Shown: in pieces, positions 1-11,455 of the stretch
Layout of the letters: every line of letters begins with the position of its first letter
How positions within the stretch are numbered: the stretch's first letter is position 1
Assembly: GCA_037501455.1 (NCBI GenBank)
Contig: CM074860.1
Coordinates: forward strand, 21,783,001-21,847,000
Source of the DNA: Lantana camara
Lineage: Eukaryota > Streptophyta > Magnoliopsida > Lamiales > Verbenaceae
Length of the DNA: 64,000 nt
Direction: 5' to 3'
Notes under the pieces: generated by a model
Database searches by the model: none
What the model was told of the DNA's origin: nothing
What the model saw: the letters and a program-made list of their open reading frames with translations, nothing else
Program-made: the position numbers and the translations under genes

Positions 1-1039
1 CCCTCTCCTTGTTGGTTCAACTTACTTGTCACATTATGAAAAATTTATGTCTGTAATCAATCTTCAAACTATTTCCTTGGATGTTTTGGACTTCTCTATG
101 CTCCTTTTCCTCATCTATCATAACTCTTCTGTTTCTTGTTGGGATGTTTGAATGCTTTATCCTTTATTTTCGAATGATGAATGATGTTATTTCATTGCGC
201 TCGCTGCTTTTATATCGGTATCTTTTGTTTGAGCGTTCGCGATGGGCGTGTGTATGCACGAGGGCGTTATCTTTGAGGGTGCCCTGGCGTTTATCACAAT
301 GCGCCTTCAGTTTAAAGTTTGGCAGCATCTGGTGATTTGAGGGGCGTAGATACGGGCGCGAGGGTGTTTTATGCGTATTCCCTGGCCGTATTCGCAATGA
401 GGCTCGAATTTGAACTTAGGAAACCTCTGGAGATTCGCCTAAGTATTGGCCCAACGATGTGCACCCTCATCTTAAACGCTTCATTAGATTGTATATACTT
501 TAGAGATCAACAACAGGACCTGCTAAGTAGGATATTAAAGTGAGCGTAACCGTGGGGTTAGCTTTATTTCGAGAAACACATGAAGGGATTGAGTTAAAAT
601 CCATTATTTTATGAGTGTGCTTTTACTCAATAAATTGAGGGTCATTGGGGTTCTTGCGAGCACGAGCTGGAGTGGCGAGCACTCAGCTGGCGTTAATTGA
701 GCATTGCGCTCCCCGTTGTTCGACACGCTCATTTTTAGGACTTTATACACTTACAAATCGTTCAAACTGTTCCGGGGGGATGGTTATCAACACCTGGACA
801 GTGTAGCTTTGAAACGATTGATGTATCGCGTAGGACGTTCGACGTGGAGGATGCTCGACACGGAGTAGGCCTCCCGTCGCTCGAATCATTAGATCAAATA
901 AGAAAGCAAGCAAATAATAAAAACAAAGAATTAAATACTTACTGTTACATAGATGCATTTTTGGAAATGATTACAACACGCTTTCCGTCAAAGGAAAGCA
1001 CTCCATGCCGCAGACGGGCCATTACAAAGAAACTGAAGT
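1..1039. other. non-coding region downstream of integrase in element A
   Basis: No convincing coding region on either strand. Base composition is close to that of the adjacent retroelement rather than AT-rich like host spacer, so it is probably the post-integrase part of element A leading to a 3' LTR outside the window. A short GC-rich stretch around 655-715 repeats the words GCGAGCAC and AGCTGG. No similarity to the LTR at 7291-8141 was seen. Confidence 0.5.
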
Positions 1040-2764
1040 CTACACGTAGAACCTTCTAAGGTTACATGCATTCCATGGCCTAGGGAGACGCTCGCCTTGC
1101 AAAGTCTCTAACAAGTAGGTGTTATTTGCTCGTACCTGAATGACTTTGAAGGGGCCTTCCCAATTGGGGTCCAGCTTACCCACGTGTTTGGAGACTTCAA
1201 CTTTTTTGAGGACCAAGTCCCCTAGCTGGAAAGTCCTTTCCTTAACACGTTTATTGTATTGGCGAGCAACGGTTGCTTTGTATTTGTGAATATGTGCCCA
1301 AGTAGCATTCCTCTTCTCATCCAGCAAATCTAACTCGAGCGCCCGATTGGCCTCGTTGGCGACAGGCTCGAAATAGGCAACGCGTGCGGATTCTTGAGCA
1401 ATTTCCGCAGGTATCATAGCCTCGGAGCCATAAACGAGGGAGTAAGGAGTTTCTCCTGTTGCCGCTCGTGGGGTAGTACGGTACGCCCACAGGGCTCCTT
1501 GAAGTATTTCAGCCCACTCTCCCTTCTTACTCTCGAGCATCGTCTTCAGATGCTGGAGTATGGTTCGATTGGTCACCTCCGCCTGACCGTTGGCTTGAGG
1601 GTGGCCTACGGAGGTGAATCGCTGTTCAATCCCTAGCTCATAGCACCAATCCCGCGTGTCGGCAGCGATGAACTGGGAGCCGTTGTCTGAGATAAGCACC
1701 CTCGGGATACCATACCTATAGATGATGTTTTTCCAGATGAAATCTCTCACAACCTTGAATGTTATCTTGGCGACCGCTTCGGCTTCCGCCCATTTAGTGA
1801 AGTAATCCACAGCGAGTATTACGAATTTCTTTTGTCCGGCCGCCATTGGGAGGGGTCCCATAATATCGATGCCCCACTGATCAAAAGGCCATGAAACATC
1901 GATGGGAATCATTTGAGCCGCTGGCAACTGGGGGGTGTTAGAATGAAACTGGTACTTAGGGCATTTCTTGGAGTAGCTAATGGCATCCTGTAGCACCGAG
2001 GGCCAGTAAAACCCACTCCTTAAGACTTTCTTTGCCAAGATCCGACCGCCCGAGTGGTTCCCACAACTTCCATTGTGCATGTGTTCTAGAACTTCCTTGG
2101 CCTGCGAGGGTCTCAAGCATCTCAGCTGTGGGCCTTGGAAGGATCGCTTGAATAGTTGACCCTCGTCATCCAATGAGAAGCGAGGGGCTTTACTTCTGAC
2201 TTTCCGAGCCTCAACTTTGTCGCTTGGGCTGGTTCCATCTTGGAGAAATCTGATGATCTCATCGAGCCAACAAGGTTCGGAAGGATCGATCATATGCACC
2301 TGCTTCAAAGGTTCCCCTCTACTTATCAACGGTTCCTCTGTCCTAAGAAATGTAATAGCACGCCCGCTAAAACCATCCAGGGCGGATGCGAACTTTGACA
2401 GAGCGTCGGCCCGTTCGTTTTCTGCCCTCGGGATTTGCAAAAGGTGGAATTCCCTGAACTTAGCTATCACCTCCTTACCGCTCGCCAGATACTGCACCAT
2501 GGTGGCTTCTCGAGCCTCATAAGAACCATCAATCTGACTCGCGATCAACTGCGAATCAACATATGCAGTGACCCGAGTGGCGCCATTTTGGAGTGCAATC
2601 CTGAGCCCCTGGATGAGGGCCTCATACTCAGCTTCGTTGTTGGTGACTTGGAACGCCAGCTTGATCGCATAGTCAACTTCAGCTCCGAGAGGGTCTCTGA
2701 GGGTCACCCCGGCTCCCCCCCCCCCCCTTGTGAGGTCGAGGAGCCATCTGTGTGCAACAGCCAT
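1040..2764 (-). pseudogene. element A pol 3' part: archaeal-type RNase H plus integrase
   Basis: About 574 codons in one open frame. The first ~130 residues are the rest of the extra RNase H: NEAEYEAL, AYVDSQL and ADALSKF carry acidic catalytic residues, while the first aspartate (HTDGSS) lies in the preceding frame. Integrase follows with an HHCC zinc finger (H-N-G-S-C-G-N-H, then KKCPKYQ), and a DDE core seen as GIDIMGPL, SDNGSQF and NGQAEVTNR. The C-terminus is the usual GPF/Y-like region (GPFKVIQV). The frame is entered through a 13-C tract at 2715-2727, so it is not independently translated and is a frameshifted part of a larger polyprotein. Confidence 0.9.
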
Positions 2765-4275
2765 AAACCATCCTCTGTTGAGGGCACGGTATCTAAGTTG
2801 AAACGTTCCACCAATAGTTCAGCCACGGCCTGAGCCTGTATCGTCGTGCGGGGCTCAAAAGCGATGTCGAACTGACTAAGTTCAATCGACCATTTAATTA
2901 ATCTCCCTGAGATGTCCGGCTTCGCAAGCACTTGTCTGAGGGGCTGATCTGTAAGAACCACAATGGAATGCGCTTGAAAATAGGGTCTTAGCCTCCGAGA
3001 GGCATTTACGAGCGCAAATGCAAACTTCTCTATATCCATATATCTTTTCTCCGCTCCTTGTAGAGTCTTGCTTAAATAATACACCGACATATGCTTACGC
3101 TCGCGAATGGCCACTAGGACAGCGCTCGTGGCCTCCAAGGAAACTGACAGATAGACAAACAAAGTCTCCCCCGGGTTAGGTTTGGTCAACAAAGGCGCGC
3201 TCGAAAGATACCGCTTCATGTCCTGCAGAGCCTTTTCGCAGTCCTCGTCCCAAGTAAAGTTGCGAGCGTTACGCAGAATTTTAAAGAAGGGTAGGTTCCT
3301 ATCCGCTGAGCGAGAGATGAACCTATTTAACGAAATGATCTTACCCACAAGCACTTGGACCTCTCTCAGATTGCGAGGGGAGGGTATGTCCAGGATTGCT
3401 TTAATCTTCTCTGGGTTTGCCTCTATGCCCCGTTGGCTGACCATATATCCCAAAAATTTGCCACCTCGTACGCCAAATGTACATTTGGAAGGGTTCAGTT
3501 TCATACCATAACGCCGCAGGATATTGAACACTCGTTTGAGGTCTCCTAGATGAGAATGCTGGCGTTCGCTTTTGACGATCATGTCATCCACAAATACTTC
3601 CATGGACTTTTCGATCTCACACTCGAACATTCTGTTGACGAGGCGTTGATATGTCGCTCCTGCATTTTTGAGCCCAAAGGGCATGACCTTGAAGCAATAG
3701 ACACCCGTATGGACTACGAACGCAGTTTTGGGACGATCCTCAAGAGCCATAAATATCTGATAATATCCTTGGAAAGCATCCATCATGCTCATAAGTTCAC
3801 ATCCGGCGGTCGAATCTACCAACTGATCGATTCTAGGCAGAGGGTACGGATCTTTGGGACATGCCTTGTTAAGGTCCATGAAGTCGTTGCACATACGCCA
3901 CTTGTTGGCGCTCTTCGAAACGAGCACCACATTGCAAAGCCATTCGGGATATAGAATTTCTTCTATGTACTGAGCGTCAAGCAGTTTATTGACTTCTTCT
4001 TCTATGACCTGCTTTCGGAATCCATGGACATCTCTCTTTTTCTGCTTTATAGGTTTGAAGGCTGGATCCACGTTCAGCCGGTGGACAATAACGCTCGGAT
4101 CTATGCCGGTGAGGTCGGAAGCCTTCCAAGCAAAGACATCAATATTTTCTCGCAAGAATTCGATCATCATAATCTGAGAGGGACCGTCGAGGCTGGAACC
4201 TATTTGCGTGGTCTTATCTGGATTCCCTGGCTCCAATTCGATGGTCAGGAAGCCCTCCGTGGGTTCCACTCGCAC
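2704..4275 (-). pseudogene. element A pol: reverse transcriptase and RNase H
   Basis: Reverse transcriptase motifs are clear: WRMCNDFMDLNKACPKDPYP, DAFQGYYQI, MPFGLKNAGATYQRL and FVDDMIVKS (the catalytic F/YVDD box), followed by GGKFLGYMVS. A Ty3-type RNase H domain comes next (FVYLSVSLEATSAVL, YMDIEKFAFALV, VLTDQPLRQV), with the usual catalytic first aspartate position reading YLSVS, so that domain may be inactive or degenerate. The frame ends just after the start of the second RNase H (LLHTDGSS) at the poly-C tract. The upstream boundary is set by a frameshift from the protease frame near 4480; there is no ATG at the left-hand limit, so this is polyprotein rather than a separate gene. Confidence 0.9.
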
Positions 4276-4481
4276 TTCAGGCCTCGGCTGCTCGAGCGGC
4301 CGTTTCTTACTTGTGACTTTTTCACTGGTATCTCCCGAGGGTATATGACCCTCGTCTTCCGAGGAAGAAGCCCCAACCTCTCCGAGGGGCGAGTTCCCAG
4401 CATCTCCGGGTCTGTCCGTGGCCTTCTTCTTATTCTTCTTTTTATAGAGCTTAGCCCTCTTGCGCTCGGGGCCATCCTCAT

Positions 4482-5207
4482 CTAGTTTGGGGAAGTCAAC
4501 CGATTTTTTGGTGGAGCCAACCTGGTAGGTTGTTTGGGCCTATGTCTTCGAAGGGAGAGTATGTAGCATTCCCATGCTTTCTTAACATTGCATAGTACCT
4601 CTCCCGTACCCTCGGGGGTGGGAAACTTGACTTTCTGATGAAAGGTGGATATGACTGCTTTGAAGTCAACGAGGGCTGGGCGCCCAATGATGATGTTGTA
4701 AGGTAGGTCCACTTCGACCACCACGTAGAGAACATTTAAAGTTTTTCGTTGTGGGGCGCGACCAAAGGAGGTGGCCAAGCGAATTTGTCCGTGAGGGACG
4801 ATCTCGGAACCACCAAAGCCGACGAGGGTTGTTCTAAGAGGTTCGAGCGGGATGTTTGTGATGTTCATTTTCTGGAACGTGGAGTAAGGCAAAACATTTA
4901 CGGAGCTTCCACTATCAATCAAGACCCTCTTTACAACATGATTGTGAACGTCTAAGCTAACCACCATGGGGCAGTCAGAGGTTTCACCGACCCCATGAGG
5001 TGTTACAATGTGCTCTAAGTCTTTCTCTGTAAAACCTACGCTCTCATCCTTCTCCGAGCGTGATGACTTATCAATAGAGAGCACTGGGCGGGGCTGAGAA
5101 GATCTTTGGTCATAACTCCGAATGTAGCAGCGTCGGGAAGCGTTAGAGTCACCCCCCGAGGGTCCGCCAGCAATCATGTGAATAACCGCGAAGGGATGGT
5201 TTTCCAC
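4482..5207 (-). pseudogene. element A aspartic protease segment
   Basis: Retropepsin-type domain with the active-site box LIDSGSSVNVLP and a later hydrophobic IIIGRPALVDF. It is in the same reading frame as gag but separated from it by a TAG at 5211-5213. The apparent start is a GTG, so it is the continuation of gag rather than a separate gene. The frame runs out at 4482 with a lysine/arginine-rich tail that differs from the related plus-strand element at 11400-11760, where protease and RT lie in a continuous linker; this points to a frameshift in element A. Confidence 0.85.
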
Positions 5208-5210
5208 GTC

Positions 5211-7187
5211 CTATGCTTTTCCCTTTCCACGGTCACTGGTCTCTGTGTGACGGTGATGGGGGCTCCGAGAGCGCGAACGACTTCTCCTACCTGCGTGCGC
5301 TCGTTCCGTGCAGTGTTCGTCGTACCTCTCTAACACCTTCACGAACTCCTTGAGGTGCCCCCCAGCAATCAACCTCTGAATCTCCCTTTCTAGCTGATGA
5401 CATTCACTGGTGTCATGCCCTTTGTGCTTGTGGAAAGCGCAATACTTCCCCGAGCGCTTCTGAGCCTCCGTCTCTCTCAATTTTGGCGGCCTTTTGAACA
5501 ACTTCTTATCCGCCATGGCATATACTTCGGTTATAGGGCGGTTGAGTGGGATGCGCTCGAACCTCCGAGGGGGAGAGGCGTTCCTCCGAGCGGGTAGAGG
5601 GCTTCAACGGCGGCCCCTGGCTGAATCTCCTCGGTCCTTGGGGGCTTTGCTGGGGCGAGGGGCATTTGCCATTTTCTGATCCCTCGCGAGATACATATCT
5701 TCGAGGGTGAAAAACGAGTCTGCTATGTCCCTTATCTCCATCAATGAGCGGGGCTTTTTCTTGGCTACTTCTTCTACAAATTCCTTGCTGACATAATGCT
5801 TCATGTTAATGGTTCCGAAGAGGACGTGCCTCAAGAAATCCATTGAGGGCTTTTCCACCAGCAGGATTTCCTTGTTGAACCTTCCCATGAATGACCTGAG
5901 GGTCTCGTTCGGCCCCTGGACCAAGCTGTAGAGGGCCGTGGCTGCGGGGGCTGGAGCCTTCAAAGAGTTGAAGTGACTGATGAATGCATCAGTTAGGTCA
6001 TGGTATCCTCGGATTGAGCGCGGAGGAAGCTTTTTGTACCAATCTTGGGCCATCCCCACGAGGGAGGTCACAAACACCTTGGCCCAGTAGTTGAGGGGGT
6101 GATCGTATAGATGCATCAAGTGCACAAAATGATCCAGATGCTCGGCTGGATCTGTGGTTCCGTCGTACCTGGTGACGGACGTGGGGATTTTGCCCTTTCC
6201 CGCACGAGTCATTAACACCTCCTCGATGAGGGGGGAATCGCCCATCGCGATCCGGTAATCCCTGTCCTCCGGGTCTTCTGGGCTGGCTTCCCTTCGTCGG
6301 CGAGAGATGGGGCTACGTGGTCTGCGAGCGTCTCTGGCCCTGGACCTCTCGCCCCCATCACGGGAGACGTGAGACCGTGCTCGAGAGAGCTGCTCCACCA
6401 CGTTCTGGAGCCCCCTAATCTGGTCCTGCACTACTGCAAGCTGAGGGTCACCGACATTTCTGCGGTTTGCCCTTTCCGTAGCCCTCGATTGGACCTCGTC
6501 GTTATCTCCGGCCCCCTCGTTACGAGGAGCCCTTTCATCTCTTACTGGTGGTGGATCTTGCTGGACCCTCGGCGGGGCCTCATTTTCTTGATTCGGCGGT
6601 GGAGGAGGTTGCTGGGCCCTCAACGCGTTTTGGGCCATCGTCAAGGGGTGCGCGGGGAGTCCTCCCAGAGGTGGGGCCATCCGAGCGCCAGCGTGCGATG
6701 GAAAATACGCCGCCATAAAATGCTCCCAAGCATTCTGGACCGCCTGGCCCTCACACTGCGCATACAGCGCCTGAAGTTGCTGGGTGGTGATTTGGGGCAT
6801 CTCCACCCCATGTATCTCTCTCGGTAATGACAGGGGGAGATTTAGAGTCCCCACTTGATACGGTTGGATCATTGGCATCATCCCGGGCATCATTCCGGGT
6901 TGTACGAAAGGGTATCCCGGTGGAGGCATGGCCATGGGATACATACCTGAATAAGGGTAGGAAGCGTTGGCGGTGTGAGTTGTAGGTGGAACAACAGAAC
7001 TGGGCCCTCCCGTAGCGTTTCCTCCCAGTGGGAGAACTGCAGCCTCCGTGTCTGGATTCTCGCCTCCGTTCCTTGCAACTGGTGTGTTAGCACCTCCGGC
7101 GGGGATATTGTTCTCGTTATTCCCTTCGTTGAATGGGGGAAGAGCGCCCTTGTCCCCCACAGCTCCAGACCGGGTTGCAGTAACCAT
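5211..7187 (-). pseudogene. element A gag with in-frame stop
   Basis: Starts at an ATG at 7187 (MVTATRSG) shortly after the primer binding site. The first ~250 residues are low complexity, rich in Pro, Gly, Met and Arg/Ser. The retrotransposon gag core (TDPAEHLDHFVHLMHLYDHP, QDWYKKLPPRSI, LRSFMGRFNKE) follows. A single TGA at 5604-5606 breaks the frame; the same frame then continues through a zinc-knuckle-like CAFHKHKGHDTSEC segment to a TAG at 5211-5213. The companion element at 9220-10881 has the same order of segments. Confidence 0.88.
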
Positions 7188-7270
7188 TTTCAGAGTCCGA
7201 AAAGGTGTTATATCTCAACTAGCTTTCAGAGGAAGAATTTGGCGATGACGGTTGCGGTAGTGATGGATTT

Positions 7271-7286
7271 CCCACAGACGGCGCCA
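7271..7286 (-). other. primer binding site of element A
   Basis: On the minus strand this reads TGGCGCCGTCTGTGGG, five bases inside the LTR end. The first nine bases match the complement of a plant tRNA-Asp 3' end as used by many Ty3/gypsy elements; the rest departs from it. Confidence 0.7.
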
Positions 7287-7290
7287 AAAA

Positions 7291-8141
7291 TGATGGTGCT
7301 GGAAATCGGGTTTCCAAAAATGCAACAACACTTTTTAATATTTGTATGGAAAGGGAAGGACCATCACAGGCGTGAGGGCCTCAGGATCTGGGTTTCCTCT
7401 TAAGCGTAGGTTCTTCCAGCTAGGATAACACCAAAGATGCAAGTTGCAGTGATGATGCTATTGTGGAGAAAATGGTGAGAAGCTTGAGAAGATCAGTGGA
7501 AATACCCAGAACAATATGTGTGATTTGTATGCAGATGATGACTTAGGGGAGAATGCATGGGTTCCCCCCTATTTATATGTTAGGGATGGGGGTAAATGGG
7601 TAAATTGATCGTGTGGTCCCAAACCTGTGTTGCCCTAACACGTGGCAGCCTGTGAGGGTGTGAAAATGACGTTTCTGAAAAGGAGGCGGCGTGTCAGGTA
7701 CAAGGTGCGCACCACCTTTGTGTCAGAGGTTGTTGGCGAGGGTCGCGTGAGAGGAAGGCCTAAAATCCTCTTGTGAAGGTTAGGATCCGTCGCATGAGGA
7801 GCAGGATCATTCACGAGCGCTGGTGACGCTCGAAGAATGTACGGATGGGCTCTCCACGGTAGATGACCCTTGAGCGCCAAAATCCCGAGCATCATGAATG
7901 GGTCCCCCGTGTGGGTGCTTCCCTGAGGAGGGTAACCCTGGGGGCCGAGATGCGAGCGCCAAGCCTGTCGGCTCCGGCCCTTTACCCAAATAGTTGTCCG
8001 AGGCTCCATGGTCTGTATTAGTTGGCAAATGTGTGGGCTGGGAAGGCCCACGAGCCCATCAATGCGAGCGTCTTGGCCCTCAGTCAACGAAGTGTTGACA
8101 CGTGGACGGCTCTGATTCGAGTGTGATTTTAGGTCTCATCA
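7291..8141 (-). repeat. 5' LTR of element A (851 bp)
   Basis: Begins with TG (minus strand TGATGAGACC at 8141) and ends with CA next to the primer binding site. The first bases TGATGAG..CTAAAAT resemble the LTR start of the plus-strand element at 8305. A minus-strand TATA box (TATAAATA) lies at 7570-7577, about 280 bp before the LTR end. The flank 8142-8146 (CAATG) should be the target duplication but its partner lies outside the window. Confidence 0.75.
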
Positions 8142-8304
8142 CAATGCACATTATTTTTACTAGTAATATAAAAGTTGTTAGTTTATATACTTTTGTGTTT
8201 TAATTAATAATGTATATATTTAAAAGTATATAAAATATCATATTAATTATTAATAATTTGTATATTATATAATTTTTAAATATATAATTATTGTTATTAA
8301 CTAT
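8142..8304. other. AT-rich spacer between elements A and B
   Basis: Very AT-rich sequence with no gene. It ends in ACTAT (8300-8304), the left copy of the target duplication of the next element; the original sequence resumes at 15168. Confidence 0.7.
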
Positions 8305-9136
8305 TGATGAGGCTAAAATACGCTTTGGACACGTATGCGACACGTGGCCCCATCCTAGCGTTACACCGTGGCGCCTCAAGTACACCTCAAATCCCCCCTT
8401 GCGGTTGAGCGCTCCCCTCGAGGGAGTAACCGCCCCATCTTTGCAAAGAACCTTGGTCTCCCCGAGATGATGAACAAGGTTAACAATATGAATACCACGC
8501 AACCTTCGGGGCTACACCTGAGCTTGCCCTCGATGGCATTCTTCCATCATCACAAAGGCGAAACCATTCCCTTCAAGACAACGCTTTTGGCCCATGTGTC
8601 CCCTCGGACCTGCGAGACCCCAAAGCCCATATCAGAACCCGAGTGTGCTTGGCCCTCGGTGACAACCCCAAAAGGCTCTCTGACATAAAGTACACGCCGG
8701 CTCACCTGCCACTGTTGCCCGCCACCAACCTTTTCGCAGGCTTTTGCAGGAGATCCCTTTCAAAGGCTCCTCATTATGCCACGTGTCTAGGGAAGCACAA
8801 ATGCAGGACCACTTGGTACTAAATTACTAAAGGGCCCTAACCCTCAACTATAAATACTGAGAATCCTCCATACTCGTTAAGCAAGCTTCATATATTAAGC
8901 TCTGTTTTTATCTTCATCTTCTTCATCACTTGAAGACTGACTTGAGCGTTGGAGAGCCAAAATGGGAATCACCCCCCCATTCCCCCAGCTTCGCCTTCTG
9001 ACCGTTTTGGTGTTTGTTCCTAGCAGGTTGGACCCACTCCATTCCGGCGATACTCACCTGGATCCCTGATCTCTGTTTCCCCACACAAACAAATTTTAAA
9101 GTGTTGGAGTTTACCACATCAGATTAGACCCCATCA
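8305..9136 (+). repeat. 5' LTR of element B
   Basis: Starts TGATGAGGCT and ends ACCCCATCA. A TATA box (TATAAATA) at 8849-8856 marks the U3 core promoter; the R/U5 part runs from there to 9136. Matches 14336-15167 end to end with the same length. Confidence 0.92.
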
Positions 9137-9140
9137 TTTT

Positions 9141-9157
9141 TGACGCCATCTGTAGGA
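9141..9157 (+). other. primer binding site of element B
   Basis: TGACGCCATCTGTAGGA, four bases after the LTR; a slightly mutated version of the TGGCGCC(A/G)TCTGTGGGA site seen in the other Tat-like elements of this window. Confidence 0.6.
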
Positions 9158-9219
9158 AACCAGTCTTCTTCTCTTTCTTTTCTTCCTCTGCTAGTTGAGT
9201 GGCAAACACCCATTTCATC

Positions 9220-10597
9220 ATGGTAACTACGAGATCTGGTGTTGTTGTGGGTGGAGGTGATCCCCCCCAGGGTGGCGATAATAGCATACCTGTCGCCGGC
9301 GCTTGGGGTGTTATACTTAATGGCAGAGTAGTCCCGCCGTTCAGGGGACCTGGAGAACCAGAGCAAAGGATCAACCAAGAGTTACCTGCCCCCGGAGAAG
9401 CAGGGGGATCTAGCTCAAATGTCCCCCTAAACCAGCAGTCCACCACCGCGGCCAACGTAGGCGGTTATTCCATGAGGATGCCGCCACCAGGCTACATGCT
9501 CGCGCCGCCCAACATGATGCCTGCTATCCAACCTTATCACCCTGGGATGATACAACTCCCAGTTGTCATCCCCAAAGAGATGAAGGGGGTGGAGATGCCC
9601 CCGATGACACAGCTCTCTCGAGCGCGGCCCCAAGCCCCCAACTCTGGGGGCGAGAGAGCCAAGGCCAGAGACGCTCGCCACCATATCAACAAAAATCACG
9701 CTCCTCACCACCGAGAGGAGGGAGAGAACTACGAAAATTATGATAACGAGGGGGGATACCACCATCCCCTAGCGAGAGGTTCTCCCCTCGTGGAAGAAGT
9801 TTTGATGGCCTAAGCAGGGATGGGTAAAGTCCCCACTTCCATCAATAGCTATAATGGAACCACTGACCCTGCAGAACATTTAGACCATTTTCTGCACTTG
9901 ATGCATCTATACGAGCATTCCAGCCACCATTGGGCTAAAGTATTTATCACCTCTCTCGTGTGAATGGCCCAAGAATGGTACAAGCGACTACCCCCTCGCT
10001 CAATTAGGGGGTATGATGATCTCACCAACGCTTTCCTGAATTACTTCAATTCCTTGAAAGCCCCAGTTACTGCACCCATGACCTTGTACAATTTGGTCCA
10101 GGGCGAAAATGAGTCTCTGTGATCCTTCTTCGCTCGGTTCAACAAAGAAGTGCTCTTGGTAGAGAGGCCCTCAATGGATTTCCTTATCCATGTGATCTTT
10201 AAGGCCATCAACCACAAGCATTACGTGAGCAATGAGTTTGCTGAGGCCGTTATCTAGAAGTGACCCGCACGCCTGATGGCAATGAGGGAGATCGTCGAGC
10301 CCTTCTTTACGCTCGAAGATATGTACAAATCCAACGCTCCACGACTAAAAAACCACCACAAGAGCGACCGAGGGTGGGAAGATACTCACAAGGAACGTCG
10401 CAAATCATTCCCGTCGCTTCGTAAATATGAGCGCATTCCCCTCAACCGACCCATCTCCGAGATCTATTCTCTTTCAGATAAAAAACTTTTTAAGAGTCCA
10501 CAAAAAATGAGGGAGACGGACGCTCAGAGGTGCTCGGGAAAGTATTGCGCCTTCCACAAACAGAAGGGGCATAACACGAATGAGTGCAGACAACTGT
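9220..10597 (+). pseudogene. element B gag, multiple stops
   Basis: Starts with ATG at 9220 (MVTTRSGVV), matching the gag start of element A. The proline/methionine-rich N-terminal part is shorter than in element A. The gag core is recognisable in frame (TDPAEHLDHFLHLMHLYEHS, LPPRSIRGYDDL, FTLEDMYKS), and the zinc-knuckle-like CAFHKQKGHNTNEC segment lies near 10545. In-frame stops occur at 9811 (TAA), 9961 (TGA), around 10120 (TGA), 10255 (TAG) and 10261 (TGA), and a TAG follows the knuckle near 10597. Confidence 0.85.
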
Positions 10598-10644
10598 AGA
10601 ATGAGATACAAAGTCTCATTGCTGGGGGCCACCTGAAGGAGTTT

Positions 10645-11403
10645 GTGAAAATCTTGGAGCGATATGATGAACATTCCAACGAGCGGGCCAGGGCCAGGAA
10701 GAGAAGTCCCTCACGCTCGAGAAGTCCCCAAGGGCGCCGTCCAGAGAGCAGTAACCATGGCAAAAAGAAGGTGCCTGCAGTGGAGAATGCACCCTTCGCG
10801 GTGATCCATATGATCGTTGGGGGTTCCTCGAGAGGGGATTCCAATGCCTCTCGCCGCCGCTATGTTCGAAGCTATAATTAGTGGACCTCGGTGCCCAGAC
10901 GAGTATATGCCATCAAGGGAACGAACGCCCCCAGCTCGAGGGAAAATAAAGTGATAAGATTTAGTGACCAGGACCTAGGGCACATTGTAACACCCCATAG
11001 CGTCAGTGAAACCTCTGACTGCCCTGTGGTGGTTAGCCTAGATGTTCACAATCATGTTGTAAAGAGGGTTCTTGTTGATAGTGGAAGCTCTGTGGATGTT
11101 CTCCCTTATTCCATTTTTCAAAAAATGAATATTACCAACATCCCCCTCGAGCCCCTCAAAACAGCCGTCATCGGCTTTGGGGGTTCTGAGGTTGTCCCTC
11201 GCGGACAAATTTTCTTGGCCACCTCTTTTGGTCGAGCCCCACAGCGAAAAACTCTAATGGTCACCTATGCGGTAGTGGAGATTGAGATCCCATACAACAT
11301 CATAATCGGGCGCTCCGCCCTTGTTGATTTCAAGGCGATCATCTCCACCTACCATCAGAAAATCAAGTTCCCCACCTTCGAGGGAACAGGCGAGATTCTG
11401 TGA
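10645..11403 (+). pseudogene. element B aspartic protease segment
   Basis: Continuation of the gag-pol frame with an Arg/Ser-rich linker, one stop near 10880, and then a retropepsin domain with active-site box LVDSGSSVDVLP and IIIGRSALVDF. It ends at a TGA at 11401-11403. Immediately after, a short sequence (GTGAAATGTCAAAGAAGCATGG) region is duplicated in tandem at about 11400-11441, which shifts the frame into RT. Confidence 0.85.
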
Positions 11404-11455
11404 AATGTCAAAGAAGCATGGGTGAAATGTCAAAGAAGCATGGGAATGCTACATA

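Larger units (their letters stand above)
1..8141 (-). mobile_element. Ty3/gypsy Tat-type LTR retrotransposon (element A), left end outside window
   Basis: Coding order on the minus strand is gag, protease, reverse transcriptase, RNase H, a second RNase H of archaeal type, then integrase. The second RNase H between RT-RH and integrase is the hallmark of the Tat lineage. The integrase C-terminus has no chromodomain. The 5' LTR is at 7291-8141 and is followed on the minus strand by a primer binding site. No 3' LTR is recognisable in 1-1039, so the element continues past the left edge. The copy is inactive: gag has two in-frame stops, and the protease-RT and RNase H joints are frameshifted. Confidence 0.9.
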
